Below the pieces are notes generated by a model, which was given only the letters and a program-made list of their open reading frames with translations, was not told the DNA's origin and did no database searches. Shown piece by piece: positions 35,602-44,811 of a stretch of DNA of 64,000 nucleotides. The position numbers and the translations under genes were made by a program. Source of the DNA: Microbacterium paraoxydans (lineage in GTDB: Bacteria; Actinomycetota; Actinomycetes; Actinomycetales; Microbacteriaceae); the NCBI RefSeq assembly GCF_018224615.1, contig NZ_JAGTUK010000002.1, positions 806,001 through 870,000 of the forward strand, given 5' to 3'. Each line of letters opens with the position of its first letter. Within the stretch, counting starts at the first letter, position 1.

Positions 35602-36351
35602 ATGACTGCGAAGCGCACCCTGATCCTGCTCCGCCACGGCCAGAGCGAGTGGAACGAACTGAACCTCTTCACCGGCTGGGTGGACGTCCGCTTGACCGAG
35701 CAGGGCAAGGGCGAGGCCCGTCGCGGCGGTGAGCTGCTCGCCGAGTCCGGCATCCTCCCCGACGTGCTGCACACCTCGCTGCTCAGCCGCGCGATCCAGA
35801 CGGCCGACATCGCCCTCGACGCGGCCGACCGGCTGTGGATCCCGGTCACGCGCTCCTGGCGACTCAACGAGCGCCACTACGGGGCGCTGCAGGGCAAGGA
35901 CAAGGCGCAGACGCTCGAGGAGTTCGGTCCGGAGCAGTTCCAGCTGTGGCGTCGTTCGTTCGACGTGCCGCCGCCCCCGCTCGCCGACGAGAGCGAGTTC
36001 AGTCAGGTGAACGATCCGCGCTACGCGCACATCGACGGCGAGGTCCCGCGCACCGAGTCGCTCAAGCTCGTGATCGACCGCCTGCTGCCGTACTGGGAGA
36101 ACGCGATCGTGCCCGACCTCGAGGCAGGCAAGACCGTCCTGGTGACGGCGCACGGCAACTCCCTGCGCGGACTCGTGAAGCACCTCGAGGGGATCAGCGA
36201 CGACGACATCGCCGCCCTCAACATCCCGACGGGTATCCCGCTGGTCTACGAGCTCGATGAGAACAATGTGCCGACCGGACCCGGCCGCTACCTCGACCCG
36301 GAGGCCGCCGCTGCCGGTGCCGCCGCCGTCGCCGCGCAGGGCAAGAAGTAA
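35602..36351 (+). CDS. gpmA: 2,3-bisphosphoglycerate-dependent phosphoglycerate mutase
   Basis: A 249-residue dPGM interconverting 3- and 2-phosphoglycerate in glycolysis. The catalytic [10 protein letters not shown] motif is at about residues 7-16 with the phosphorylated His, and the second His is in [19 protein letters not shown] is also present. An Ala-rich tail ([15 protein letters not shown]) extends beyond the core. As in mycobacteria it neighbours senX3-regX3, here with phoU between. Confidence 0.95.
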   Translation: MTAKRTLILLRHGQSEWNELNLFTGWVDVRLTEQGKGEARRGGELLAESGILPDVLHTSLLSRAIQTADIALDAADRLWIPVTRSWRLNERHYGALQGKDKAQTLEEFGPEQFQLWRRSFDVPPPPLADESEFSQVNDPRYAHIDGEVPRTESLKLVIDRLLPYWENAIVPDLEAGKTVLVTAHGNSLRGLVKHLEGISDDDIAALNIPTGIPLVYELDENNVPTGPGRYLDPEAAAAGAAAVAAQGKK

Positions 36352-36366
36352 CCTCCGCCCGAACCG

Positions 36367-36409
36367 CGAAGAGACCCCCTGTCACGGGAAGGCGCAGGGG
36401 GTCTCTTCG
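36367..36409. terminator. Bidirectional terminator between gpmA and phoU
   Basis: A perfect 15-bp stem, arms CGAAGAGACCCCCTG and CAGGGGGTCTCTTCG, with a 13-base loop, between convergent stops. Confidence 0.85.
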
Positions 36410-36422
36410 TGTGCGGGGGCGC

Positions 36423-37118
36423 TCAGGCGTGCCCGAGCTCCTGCTGCTCCACGGCGAGCGCGATGTCCTCTTCCTCGACGTGCCAGTCGCCCGTGGAGAG
36501 GTACACCACCTTCTTGGCGACCGCGACCGCGTGGTCGGCAAAGCGCTCGTGGTAGCGGCTGGCCAGGGTGGCGTCGACCGTGGCGACCGCCTCGCCCTTC
36601 CAGTTGTCGCTGAGCACCTTCTCGAACACGCTGGCGTGCAGTTCGTCCACGTCGTCGTCGGCATTGCGGATCTGGTCGGCGAACTTGAGGTCCTGCGTGC
36701 GGAGTAGCTCGGCGAGGGTGCGGGAGATCTCCACGTCGAGCTCGCCCATCCGCACGAACGTGCCCTTGAGGCCCTTCGGGATGGCGCGCTCGGGGAACCG
36801 CAGACGCGCGAGCTGGGCGATGTGCTCCGACATGTCGCCCATGCGCTCCAGGGAGGCGCTCACCCGCAGCGCCGTGACGACGATGCGCAGGTCGCGGGCG
36901 ACCGGCTGCTGCCGCGCGAGGATCTCGATGGCCTGCTCGTCGAGGGCGACGGCCAGCTCGTCGATCTTGGCGTCGTCGGCGATGACCTCCTCGGCCAGGG
37001 CGACGTCGCTGGTCGCGAATGCCCGCGTCGCCTTGTCGATCGAGACCGTGACGAGGTCGGCGATCTCGACGAGGCGGGACTGCAGGTCCTCGAGGGACTG
37101 GTGGAAGACTTCGCGCAT
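36423..37118 (-). CDS. phoU: Phosphate signalling protein PhoU
   Basis: A 231-residue protein with two three-helix PhoU domains, each with the metal-binding E-D segments (ASLERMGDMSEHIAQLAR near 95; HERFADHAVAVAKKVVYL near 195). PhoU links the Pst transporter to the SenX3-type kinase to keep the Pho response off when phosphate is high. AAAGG lies upstream of the ATG. It is divergent from senX3-regX3; the spacer holds 11-base repeats like a PHO box. Confidence 0.93.
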   Translation of the reverse strand: MREVFHQSLEDLQSRLVEIADLVTVSIDKATRAFATSDVALAEEVIADDAKIDELAVALDEQAIEILARQQPVARDLRIVVTALRVSASLERMGDMSEHIAQLARLRFPERAIPKGLKGTFVRMGELDVEISRTLAELLRTQDLKFADQIRNADDDVDELHASVFEKVLSDNWKGEAVATVDATLASRYHERFADHAVAVAKKVVYLSTGDWHVEEEDIALAVEQQELGHA

Positions 37119-37230
37119 GGGGGCGCAACCTTTCGTTCGGATCTCTGCTGAGTCGTCAGCGCGAGGCGGCGGGGCGTCCGCACGAGTGTGGGCCCGCGCG
37201 CGCAGGCCCGAAGCGATTGTCTGCTCCGAA

Positions 37231-37259
37231 GGTTAACGAACGGTGCCCAGCGAGTGAAT
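37231..37259 (-). promoter_or_regulatory. Degenerate PHO box between phoU and senX3
   Basis: On the minus strand three units ATTCACT, GGGCACC and GTTAACC are spaced exactly 11 bases apart, as in PhoP repeats, but each deviates from GTTCACC. It could serve phoU, senX3, or both. Confidence 0.45.
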
Positions 37260-37319
37260 AGTACGTCTCGCGTCCCCGTCAGACCGCGGAAACCCGCCGG
37301 ACGGGCGGTGAACGCGCTC

Positions 37320-37325
37320 TACGCT
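37320..37325 (+). promoter_or_regulatory. -10 element of leaderless senX3
   Basis: TACGCT, six bases (GGTGTC), ATG at 37332. A lone GGTGAAC (reverse PHO unit) sits at 37307-37313 within the promoter. Confidence 0.55.
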
Positions 37326-37331
37326 GGTGTC

Positions 37332-38552
37332 ATGACGCTCCCGCAGCTCGCGCTGTCCTCCCTTGCCATCGGGCTGGTGATCGGCGTCGGGCTCTCGCTT
37401 CTCGTGGCCTGGGCGTACCGTGCCAGGGCGCGTGCCGAGCAGGAGACGTCGACGTCGATCCCGCAGGGGATGACCGACGTGCTGGGCAGCATGGACGACG
37501 CGGCCTGCGTGGTCGATGCCTCCGGTCTGGTGCTCGCGACCTCGCGCGCCGCGTCGCGCTTCGGTATCGAGGTGGGGTCCACGCTCGACAACCCGGAGCT
37601 GCGTCAGCTGGTGCGCGGCGTGCGCGCGTCCGGCGAGACCGCGACGGAGTCCCTGCGGATCACACGCGGAGGCCTGAGTCTCGACCCCCGGCTCGTGTCG
37701 GCCCGGGCGAGTGCGATCGGTGCGCGTCTGGTGCTGCTGATCGTGCGTGACGTGACGGAGCAGGAGCGCCTGGACCAGATGCGTCGCGACTTCGTGGCGA
37801 ACACGAGTCACGAGCTCAAGACGCCGGTCGGGGCCGTGAGCCTGCTCGCGGAGGCGATCGAGTCGGCCGCCGACGACCCGGCACAGGTTCGGGCATTCGC
37901 GGCCCGCATCTCGGCAGAGGCCAGCCGGCTCGGTCAGCTCACGGGGCGCATCATGAGCCTTTCCCGGCTGCAGGCGGAGGACGGGCTGACGGAGGTCGGC
38001 CCGGTCGCGATCGACGAGGTGATCGCGTCGTCGATCGAAGCGCATGTCGTGCAGGCCGACTCCGCCGGTGTGGAGCTCGCGCGCGGCGGCGATCGCGGCG
38101 TGTGGGTGCGGGGCGACGCCCAGATCCTCATCGAGGCGGTGGGGAATCTCATCGCCAACGCCATCGTGTACTCCCCGCGAGGCTCGCGGGTCGGGGTGGG
38201 CGTCCGCGCCGACGACGAGGTGGTCGAGATCGCGGTGTCCGATCAGGGGATCGGGATCGCCGAGGCCGACCGGGAACGGATCTTCGAGCGCTTCTACCGG
38301 GCAGATGAAGCACGGTCGCGGCGCACGGGCGGCACGGGCCTCGGCCTGTCGATCGTGAAGCACGCGACGCAGCGCCACGGCGGCGAGGTTCGCCTGTGGT
38401 CGCGGCCCGGTCGCGGCTCGACGTTCACGATCCGTCTGCCGCAGATCGATGCCCCCGCGAACGCGGATCGCGACAAGAAGAACAAGAAGAAGCGCGCGCG
38501 CAAGGCGGTCAAAGCCACCGGTGCGCGCGTCCGAAACGGAGAAACCGCATGA
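37332..38552 (+). CDS. senX3: Phosphate sensor histidine kinase SenX3
   Basis: A 406-residue membrane kinase. One N-terminal membrane helix (about 8-28) leads to a PAS-like domain and the HisKA box ANTSHELKTPVG with the phospho-His at about 160, then the HATPase N box NLIANAIVY, G1 DQGIGI and GTGLGLSIVKH. A lysine-rich tail (DKKNKKKRARKAVK) is unusual. The start at 37332 fits TACGCT-N6-ATG, and earlier in-frame codons lack homology. The stop overlaps regX3. Confidence 0.92.
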   Translation: MTLPQLALSSLAIGLVIGVGLSLLVAWAYRARARAEQETSTSIPQGMTDVLGSMDDAACVVDASGLVLATSRAASRFGIEVGSTLDNPELRQLVRGVRASGETATESLRITRGGLSLDPRLVSARASAIGARLVLLIVRDVTEQERLDQMRRDFVANTSHELKTPVGAVSLLAEAIESAADDPAQVRAFAARISAEASRLGQLTGRIMSLSRLQAEDGLTEVGPVAIDEVIASSIEAHVVQADSAGVELARGGDRGVWVRGDAQILIEAVGNLIANAIVYSPRGSRVGVGVRADDEVVEIAVSDQGIGIAEADRERIFERFYRADEARSRRTGGTGLGLSIVKHATQRHGGEVRLWSRPGRGSTFTIRLPQIDAPANADRDKKNKKKRARKAVKATGARVRNGETA

Positions 38553-39232
38553 CCCGCATCCTTCTGGTCGAAGACGAGCCCGACCTCGCCGACCCGCTCG
38601 CGTACCTGTTGCGTCGCGAAGGCTACGAGGTGGAGATCGCCGAGGACGGTCCCGGCGCCATGGCTGCGTTCCGTGAGCGCGGCGCGGACATCGTCCTGCT
38701 CGACCTGATGCTGCCGGGGATGCCGGGCACCGAGGTGTGCCGTCAGATCCGGTCGACCTCGACCATCCCGATCATCATGCTGACGGCGAAGGATTCGGAG
38801 GTCGACATCGTCGTTGGTCTCGAACTCGGTGCCGACGACTACATCACGAAGCCGTATTCATCGCGGGAGCTGCTCGCGCGGATGCGTGCGGTCCTGCGTC
38901 GAGTCGTCCAGGCCGAGGGGGAGCTGGACGAGAGGGTGCTCGAGGGCGGTCGCGTCTCGCTCGACATCGACCGTCACACCGTGTCGGTCGCGGGGGAGCA
39001 GATCAACATGCCGTTGAAGGAGTTCGAGCTCCTCGAAGTGCTGATGCGCAACTCCGGTCGGGTGCTCACGCGCGGGCAGTTGATCGACCGGGTGTGGGGG
39101 AGTGACTACTTCGGGGACACCAAGACGCTCGACGTGCACATCAAGCGTATTCGCTCGCGCATCGAGGAGAACCCGAGCGAGCCCGTGATGCTCGTGACGG
39201 TGCGGGGCCTGGGCTACCGCTTCGAGGGCTGA
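38549..39232 (+). CDS. regX3: Response regulator RegX3 (PhoB/PhoP type)
   Basis: A 227-residue OmpR-family regulator. The receiver has the acidic pair VEDEPD near residues 8-12, phospho-Asp 52 in LDLMLPG, and Lys in ITKPYSSREL. The winged helix has DRVWGSDYFGDTKTLDVHIKRIR. It is phosphorylated by SenX3 and should bind the PHO-type repeats at pstS. The ATG overlaps the senX3 stop, and a long-stem terminator follows. Confidence 0.93.
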   Translation: MTRILLVEDEPDLADPLAYLLRREGYEVEIAEDGPGAMAAFRERGADIVLLDLMLPGMPGTEVCRQIRSTSTIPIIMLTAKDSEVDIVVGLELGADDYITKPYSSRELLARMRAVLRRVVQAEGELDERVLEGGRVSLDIDRHTVSVAGEQINMPLKEFELLEVLMRNSGRVLTRGQLIDRVWGSDYFGDTKTLDVHIKRIRSRIEENPSEPVMLVTVRGLGYRFEG

Positions 39233-39248
39233 GCACGGCAGACGCGAA

Positions 39249-39277
39249 GAGGCCGGCACCCCTGGGGTGCCGGCCTC
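39249..39277. terminator. Terminator after regX3
   Basis: 14-bp arms GAGGCCGGCACCCC and GGGGTGCCGGCCTC around a single T, so the real loop is the central few bases. It lies between convergent stops. Confidence 0.8.
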
Positions 39278-39291
39278 GTGGTCGTGCGGTG

Positions 39292-39765
39292 TCAGTCGCC
39301 CTCGGGGGCGAGGTCCGCGTAGTAGGGGAGGGTGCCGTCGAGCACGGGCACCGCGGTGGTGACGCCGGCCGAGTCGCCCGACTGGAAGTGGATGTCGACC
39401 GTGGCGCCCGGCTTGGTGTCGAGCCCGACGATACGCAGCGGCTCCTCGTCGGAGCCGAGGCTGATGGTCTTGCCCGCGGAGACCGTGACGGTGAACGGGT
39501 CGCCACCCTCGAGGGAGATCGTGAGCGTGGCGCGGTCCTGCGTCGGGTTCACGATCGCGCCGATGAAGTTGCCGACGGTGCCGTCCTCGTTGGCGATGAC
39601 GAGGGCGTTGCGCACGTCGATCGGGCCGTCCTTGTCGGAGACGTTCACGCCGTCGGAGGCCGCGTACTCGATCTTGGTCGACTGCGGGGTGATGAACGTG
39701 CACCCGGTCGCGCCGAGCAGAACGAGGGCGCTGATGGCGGCAGACGCAACAAGGCGCGATTTCAC
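39292..39765 (-). CDS. Hypothetical lipoprotein
   Basis: A 157-residue exported lipoprotein with a signal peptide and the lipobox GATGC (cysteine near residue 22). The mature domain is beta-rich (VRNALVIANEDGTVGNFIGAI, ATLTISLEGG, KTISLGSDEEPL), resembling the copper-chaperone/PCuAC-like immunoglobulin fold in outline but without its Met/His copper ligands. AGGAGG precedes the GTG start. It is divergent from carD. The function is unknown. Confidence 0.7.
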   Translation of the reverse strand: MKSRLVASAAISALVLLGATGCTFITPQSTKIEYAASDGVNVSDKDGPIDVRNALVIANEDGTVGNFIGAIVNPTQDRATLTISLEGGDPFTVTVSAGKTISLGSDEEPLRIVGLDTKPGATVDIHFQSGDSAGVTTAVPVLDGTLPYYADLAPEGD

Positions 39766-39899
39766 GGGTCCTCCTGAGGTCCGACGGGATATCCGTACCC
39801 ATTCTATGGGTACGCGTCCACGACCCGTGGACCAGGGAGCGCGAACCTTAGCGCATATCCCCTGTGGTATCCTTGAGGTTGCCGAAAGGACATGTTTTT

Positions 39900-40382
39900 A
39901 TGCTTTTTGAGGTTGGCGAGACCGTCGTCTATCCGCACCATGGCGCTGCGACCATCATCGAGGTCAAGGAGCGCGTCATCAAGGGCGAGACGAAGAAGTA
40001 CCTGAAGCTCAACGTCACGCAGGGCGATCTCATCATCGAGGTCCCGGCCGAGAACGTCGACCTGGTCGGCGTTCGCGACGTGATCGGCAAGGAGGGCCTC
40101 GATCACGTATTCGAGGTGCTGCGCGCACCCTTCACGGAGGAGCCCACCAACTGGTCCCGTCGCTACAAGGCGAACCTGGAGAAGCTCGCCTCCGGCGACG
40201 TCATCAAGGTGAGCGAGGTCGTGCGTGACCTGTGGCGTCGCGACCAGGACCGCGGGCTGTCCGCGGGCGAGAAGCGGATGCTGGCGAAGGCGCGTCAGAT
40301 CCTCATCTCGGAGCTGGCTCTGGCCGAGAAGATCGACGAGGACAAGGCGGGCGCGCTGCTCGACGAGGTTCTCGCTTCCTGA
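39900..40382 (+). CDS. carD: CarD-family RNA polymerase-binding regulator
   Basis: A 160-residue CarD. The N-terminal RNA-polymerase-interacting domain begins [17 protein letters not shown]; the C-terminal helical domain has [13 protein letters not shown] and a conserved Trp in VRDLWRRDQ that wedges into the promoter bubble. It stabilises open complexes, notably at rRNA promoters. AAAGGA lies upstream and TATCCT at 39868-39873 may be the -10. The leader TTGCCGAAAGGACATGTTTTT is unusually A/T-rich. Confidence 0.93.
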   Translation: MLFEVGETVVYPHHGAATIIEVKERVIKGETKKYLKLNVTQGDLIIEVPAENVDLVGVRDVIGKEGLDHVFEVLRAPFTEEPTNWSRRYKANLEKLASGDVIKVSEVVRDLWRRDQDRGLSAGEKRMLAKARQILISELALAEKIDEDKAGALLDEVLAS

Positions 40383-40394
40383 CTCCTTCACGAG

Positions 40395-40424
40395 GAAAGG
40401 CGGATGCTGCGGCATCCGCCTTTC
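40395..40424 (+). terminator. Terminator after carD
   Basis: 13-bp arms GAAAGGCGGATGC and GCATCCGCCTTTC, loop TGCG, followed by GTCGTT. Confidence 0.85.
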
Positions 40425-40438
40425 GTCGTTCCCGCGGG

Positions 40439-40444
40439 TAACGT
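40439..40444 (+). promoter_or_regulatory. -10 element of leaderless ispDF
   Basis: TAACGT, six bases (GAACAC), GTG at 40451. Confidence 0.5.
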
Positions 40445-40450
40445 GAACAC

Positions 40451-41680
40451 GTGAGCATCCTTCCCGTTCCGCACACCGCGATCATCGTCGTCGCCGCAGG
40501 GTCCGGCACCCGGTTGGAGGCCGGGGCGCCCAAGGCTTTCGTCGGCATCGACAACCACACGATCCTGCGCCACGCGCTCGACGGCGTCTTCGCCGCAGAG
40601 CCCATGCAGGTGATCGTCGTCGCCCCGGCCGGGTACGAGGGCGACGCGGAGTCCGAGTTGCTCGCCGCGGCGGGCGACCGCGTGGACCTCGGCCGCGTCG
40701 TCACCGGCGGGGCCACCCGCCAGGAGTCCGTCGCCGCAGGTCTCGATGCCCTGTGGGGCGACGTGACCACGGTGCTCGTGCACGACGCCGCGCGGGCCCT
40801 CACCCCGCCCTCCGTGATCGATGCCGTCGCGGCGGCGGTCACGAACGAGGCAGCCGCTCTTCCGGTGCTGCCCGTGGTCGACACCCTCAAGCGTGTGAGC
40901 GATGGCGTCGTGACCGGTGCTGTCGACCGCTCGGAGCTTGCCGCCGCGCAGACGCCGCAGGGCTTTCCGCGCGGCACGCTCGAGTCGGCGTACGCGCGTG
41001 CCGCGGAGGAAGGCGCGGACTACACCGACGATGCAGCGCTGTTCGCCGCCGCAGGGCATGCCGTGCGGCTGGTCCCCGGTTCCGAGCGGTCGTTCAAGAT
41101 CACGACGCCGGGCGACCTGGAGCGGGCCAGGACCCTGCTCGCCGCAGCACCGCAGGCGACCACGGAGGTCCGGCACCACCCCGGCGCTCTCGGTCTGCCA
41201 CGCGTCGGGGTCGGCACGGACGTGCATGCGTTCGGCGGCGACGGCGACCTCTGGCTCGCCGGGCTGCAGTGGCCGGGGGAACAGGCGCTGTCCGGGCACT
41301 CGGACGGCGACGCGGTTGCGCACGCGATCGTCGACGCCCTCCTCGCCGCCGCCGGCCTGGGCGACATCGGGACGCACTTCGGCACGGCGCACCCGGAGTA
41401 CGCCGGTGCACACGCCGACGTGTTCCTGTCGAGGACGAGGGAGCTGCTCGCCGATGCGGGCTTCGTGATCGGCAATGTGTCGGTGCAGTTCCAGGGCAAC
41501 CGTCCGCGGTTCAGCGCCCGCAGAGTCGAGGCTGAGCGCACGCTGTCGGCGGCTCTCGGCGGTGCCCCGGTCGCGGTCTCGGCGACGACGACCGACGCGC
41601 TGGGCTTCCCCGGTCGCGGCGAGGGCGTCGCGGTCACGGCGGTTGCGCTGGTGGTGTCGGAGGGCACGCGGGGGAGCTGA
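40451..41680 (+). CDS. ispDF: Bifunctional IspD-IspF (MEP pathway)
   Basis: A 409-residue fusion for isoprenoid precursor synthesis. Residues 1 to about 235 are IspD (MEP cytidylyltransferase) with [16 protein letters not shown] at about 14-29 and VHDAARAL. Residues from about 250 are IspF (MECDP synthase) with the metal site GTDVHAF and the conserved [11 protein letters not shown], then [14 protein letters not shown] at the end. Mycobacteria have two separate genes in the same position after carD. The GTG fits TAACGT-N6-GTG. Confidence 0.93.
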   Translation: MSILPVPHTAIIVVAAGSGTRLEAGAPKAFVGIDNHTILRHALDGVFAAEPMQVIVVAPAGYEGDAESELLAAAGDRVDLGRVVTGGATRQESVAAGLDALWGDVTTVLVHDAARALTPPSVIDAVAAAVTNEAAALPVLPVVDTLKRVSDGVVTGAVDRSELAAAQTPQGFPRGTLESAYARAAEEGADYTDDAALFAAAGHAVRLVPGSERSFKITTPGDLERARTLLAAAPQATTEVRHHPGALGLPRVGVGTDVHAFGGDGDLWLAGLQWPGEQALSGHSDGDAVAHAIVDALLAAAGLGDIGTHFGTAHPEYAGAHADVFLSRTRELLADAGFVIGNVSVQFQGNRPRFSARRVEAERTLSAALGGAPVAVSATTTDALGFPGRGEGVAVTAVALVVSEGTRGS

Positions 41681-41729
41681 CTCCCGAGTGGATCGGCGAC
41701 ACGATCAGGAGCCCCGCCCGGCCGCCGAG

Positions 41730-41735
41730 TAGGCT
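41730..41735 (+). promoter_or_regulatory. -10 element of leaderless cysS
   Basis: TAGGCT, six bases (TGACCG), GTG at 41742. Confidence 0.55.
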
Positions 41736-41741
41736 TGACCG

Positions 41742-43142
41742 GTGACCCTCCGCCTCTACGACACCCGCGCACAGCAGCTGCGCGACTTCGTGCCTCTCGA
41801 CCCCGAGAACATCACGATGTATGTCTGCGGACCCACCGTGCAGTCGGGGCCGCACATCGGTCACGTGCGGGCGGCGCTGAGTTTCGACCTGCTGCGGCGG
41901 TGGCTCGAGCACCGGTTCGGGCGCGTGACGTTCGTGCGCAACGTCACCGACATCGACGACAAGGTGCTGCTGAACGCCACCTCGGCCGAGCCCTGGTGGG
42001 CGCTCGCCTACCGGATGGAGCAGGAGTTCACCGCGGCCTACGCCGGCATCGGCATCCTTCCGCCGACCTATGAGCCGAGGGCTACGGCTTCGGTGCCCCA
42101 GATGCAGGAGCTCATCGCACTCCTCATCGAGCGCGGCCACGCCTACCCGGCCCCGGACGGCTCCGGCGATGTGTACTTCGACGTGCGGTCCTGGGCGGAC
42201 TACGGCGCGCTGACCCATCAGTCGGTGGACGCGATGGAAGCCGCCGAGGATGCGGATCCGCGAGGCAAGCGCAACCCGCAGGACTTCGCGCTGTGGAAGG
42301 GCGCGAAGACGGGGGAGCCGGCAGATGCCACGTGGAGCTCGCCGTGGGGTCCCGGTCGCCCCGGGTGGCACATCGAGTGCTCGGCGATGTCGAAGCGGTA
42401 CCTCGGCGATGAGTTCGACATCCACGGCGGCGGGCTCGACCTCCGCTTCCCGCACCACGAGAACGAACTCGCCCAGTCGACCGCGGCCGGCGACGGCTTC
42501 GCCCGGTACTGGGTGCACAACGGGCTCGTGACGGTGGACGGGCAGAAGATGTCGAAGTCGCTCGGCAACTTCACGCTCGCTCGTGACGTGCTCGACGCCC
42601 ACGACCCGCTGGTGGTGCGGTACGCGCTCGCTGCCGCGCACTACCGTTCGAGCCTGGATCTGTCCGAGTCGTCGTGGGCCGAAGCGGAGGCCGCGCTCGG
42701 GCGCATCCGCTCGTTCCTGGAGCGGGCGTCGCGAGTCGTCGACGCCGACGCGTCCGTCACCGGGGTCGACCTGCCGGCAGCTTTCGCCGACGCGATGGAC
42801 GACGACCTCGGCGTTCCGCAGGCTCTCGCGGTCGTGCACGAGACGGTGCGCGCAGGGAACTCCGCGCTCGATGCCGGGGACGGCGAGGCGGCCATCGCGG
42901 CGGCGCGAGCCGTTCTCGCCATGACGACGGTGCTGGGCCTGCGGCCGAGCACACCCACGAGCGTCGCCGGCGCCCACGCATCCGCGCTCGACGCGCTGGT
43001 GCGGGAGATGATCACGCAGCGTGCTCAGGCGCGGGCGAACAAGGACTGGGCGGCGGCGGATCGTATTCGTGACGCGATCGCCGCCGCAGGAATCACGCTG
43101 GAGGACACTCCGGCCGGAACTCATTGGAGTATCGATGGCTAA
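41742..43142 (+). CDS. cysS: Cysteinyl-tRNA synthetase
   Basis: A 466-residue class I synthetase. The zinc/Cys-binding YVCGPTVQ is near residue 27, HIGH-like [10 protein letters not shown] follows, and KMSKS appears in [10 protein letters not shown] near 267. HHENELAQS and the anticodon domain end are present. MshC, its mycothiol paralogue, is excluded by length and the KMSKS context. It overlaps rlmB by eight bases. Confidence 0.95.
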   Translation: MTLRLYDTRAQQLRDFVPLDPENITMYVCGPTVQSGPHIGHVRAALSFDLLRRWLEHRFGRVTFVRNVTDIDDKVLLNATSAEPWWALAYRMEQEFTAAYAGIGILPPTYEPRATASVPQMQELIALLIERGHAYPAPDGSGDVYFDVRSWADYGALTHQSVDAMEAAEDADPRGKRNPQDFALWKGAKTGEPADATWSSPWGPGRPGWHIECSAMSKRYLGDEFDIHGGGLDLRFPHHENELAQSTAAGDGFARYWVHNGLVTVDGQKMSKSLGNFTLARDVLDAHDPLVVRYALAAAHYRSSLDLSESSWAEAEAALGRIRSFLERASRVVDADASVTGVDLPAAFADAMDDDLGVPQALAVVHETVRAGNSALDAGDGEAAIAAARAVLAMTTVLGLRPSTPTSVAGAHASALDALVREMITQRAQARANKDWAAADRIRDAIAAAGITLEDTPAGTHWSIDG

Positions 43143-44139
43143 GCCAGGACGCCCGGGCGCGAGCAAGGGCAAGAAGAAGGGCCCGACCAAGGGCACCGGT
43201 GGCCTCGGGCGCAAGGCGCTCGAAGGGCGCGGCCCGACCCCGAAGGCCGAGGACCGCGCGTGGCACCCGGCCGGGAAGCGCAAGGCCGCGGCCGAGCGCT
43301 ACGCGGCGGCGGGCGGCAAGGGCAAGCCCGGCGGACGTCAGTCCTCGGGCGGCAACCCCAACCGCACGGCCAGGGCGAAGGACAACACGACCGACACCGA
43401 GACGGTCACCGGCCGTAACTCGGTCCTGGAGGCGCTGCGGGCCAAGATCCCCGCGTCGGCGATGTACATCGCGCAGCGGGTCGAGATGGACGACCGCGTC
43501 AAGGAGATGCTGTCGATCGCGACGCACCGCGACATCCCGGTCCTGGAGGTCACGCGGCAGGAGCTCGACCGCATGGCGGGCTTCGACGGCGTGCACCAGG
43601 GCGTCGCGCTGAAGGTCCCGCCGTACGAGTATGCGCACCCGCAGGATCTGCTGGAGGAGGTCATCGACCGCGGCGAGACGCCGTTGTTCGTGGCGCTCGA
43701 CGGGGTGACCGATCCGCGCAACCTCGGCGCGATCATCCGCTCGACCGCCGCGTTCGGCGGTCACGGCATCATCCTGCCGCAGCGCCGTTCCGCCGGGGTG
43801 AACTCGGCGGCGTGGAAGACCAGTGCGGGTGCCGCCGCGCGCATCCCCGTCGCCCTCGCGACGAACCTCACCACGCAGCTCAAGGAGTTCAAGAAGCAGG
43901 GAGTGTTCGTGCTGGGGCTCGACGGTGACGGCGATGTGTCGCTGCCGGAGCTGCAGCTGGCAGACCGTCCCGTCGTCATCGTGGTCGGCTCGGAGGGCAA
44001 GGGCCTGTCCCGCCTGGTGACCGAGACCTGCGACCAGATCGTCTCCATTCCGATCTCGGCGGCGACGGAGTCGCTGAACGCCGGGATCGCCGCGTCCGTC
44101 GCTCTCTACCAGGTGGCGACGGTTCGCGCAGCCGACTGA
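43135..44139 (+). CDS. rlmB: 23S rRNA (guanosine-2'-O-)-methyltransferase RlmB
   Basis: A 334-residue SpoU/TrmH-family methyltransferase that modifies G2251 of 23S rRNA. The N-terminal ~85 residues are Lys/Gly-rich and disordered ([14 protein letters not shown]), likely RNA-binding. The substrate-binding domain begins [11 protein letters not shown], and the knotted SPOUT core has [25 protein letters not shown] and [12 protein letters not shown]. The ATG lies inside the cysS end, so translation is coupled. Confidence 0.92.
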   Translation: MAKPGRPGASKGKKKGPTKGTGGLGRKALEGRGPTPKAEDRAWHPAGKRKAAAERYAAAGGKGKPGGRQSSGGNPNRTARAKDNTTDTETVTGRNSVLEALRAKIPASAMYIAQRVEMDDRVKEMLSIATHRDIPVLEVTRQELDRMAGFDGVHQGVALKVPPYEYAHPQDLLEEVIDRGETPLFVALDGVTDPRNLGAIIRSTAAFGGHGIILPQRRSAGVNSAAWKTSAGAAARIPVALATNLTTQLKEFKKQGVFVLGLDGDGDVSLPELQLADRPVVIVVGSEGKGLSRLVTETCDQIVSIPISAATESLNAGIAASVALYQVATVRAAD

Positions 44140-44160
44140 CCGTACCAGAAAGGGCACAGC

Positions 44161-44802
44161 ATGGCGCGCATCATCGTCCTCGGAGGAACCGGCTACGCCG
44201 GACGGCACATCGTGTCGGAGGCGGTGAGCCGCGATCACGCCGTCGTCGCGATCTCACGCTCGGTACCGGCCGATCCGGTCGCGGGGGCGGCGTACGTGCA
44301 GGGCTCGGCCCTGGATCCGGCGTCGCTGACGGAGGCGTTCGCGGGTGCCGATGCGGTGGTGTCGGCGCTGTCGCCGCGGGGCGACATGGAGGATCGGGTG
44401 CTCGACGCCCTCAGCACCGTCGTCGGTCTCCTCCAGGGAACGGAGACGCGACTCGGCGTCGTCGGCGGGGCCGGGGGCAGCCTGGTCGCTCCCGGGGGAC
44501 CGCGGCTGTTCGACCTCGACTTCCCCGAGGAGTACAAGCACGAGGCGCAGGTCGGCATCGACTCGCTCGCGCTGCTCGAGGACACCGAACCCACGCTGGA
44601 CTGGTTCTTCATCCACCCGGCCGAGGTGTTCGGGCCCTGGGCGGAGGGCGAGCGGACGGGACACTACCGCGACGGTGGCGACGTTCTCGTGCGCGATGGG
44701 GCGGGGAAGTCGTTCATCTCCGGCGCGGACTTCGCGGTGGCCGTCGTGGATGAGATCGAGCAGGGCAACCATCACCGTGAGCGGTTCACGGTGGGGTACT
44801 GA
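44161..44802 (+). CDS. NAD(P)-binding epimerase-like protein
   Basis: A 213-residue atypical short-chain dehydrogenase fold. The dinucleotide loop GGTGYAGRHI is at residues 8-17 and the following SRDHAVVAISRS closes the second strand. VVSALSPRGD and GVVGGAGGS are typical of the NAD(P)H-binding/NmrA-like group. There is no Ser-Tyr-Lys catalytic triad, so it may be a flavin-reductase-like or regulatory member. It lies 21 bases after rlmB with AGAAAGGG as ribosome-binding site. Confidence 0.82.
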   Translation: MARIIVLGGTGYAGRHIVSEAVSRDHAVVAISRSVPADPVAGAAYVQGSALDPASLTEAFAGADAVVSALSPRGDMEDRVLDALSTVVGLLQGTETRLGVVGGAGGSLVAPGGPRLFDLDFPEEYKHEAQVGIDSLALLEDTEPTLDWFFIHPAEVFGPWAEGERTGHYRDGGDVLVRDGAGKSFISGADFAVAVVDEIEQGNHHRERFTVGY

Positions 44803-44811
44803 GTCGCGGTC

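Noticed and set aside
37307..37313. A lone GGTGAAC as a functional PHO box for senX3
   Set aside because: A single unit without an 11-base partner is expected by chance.
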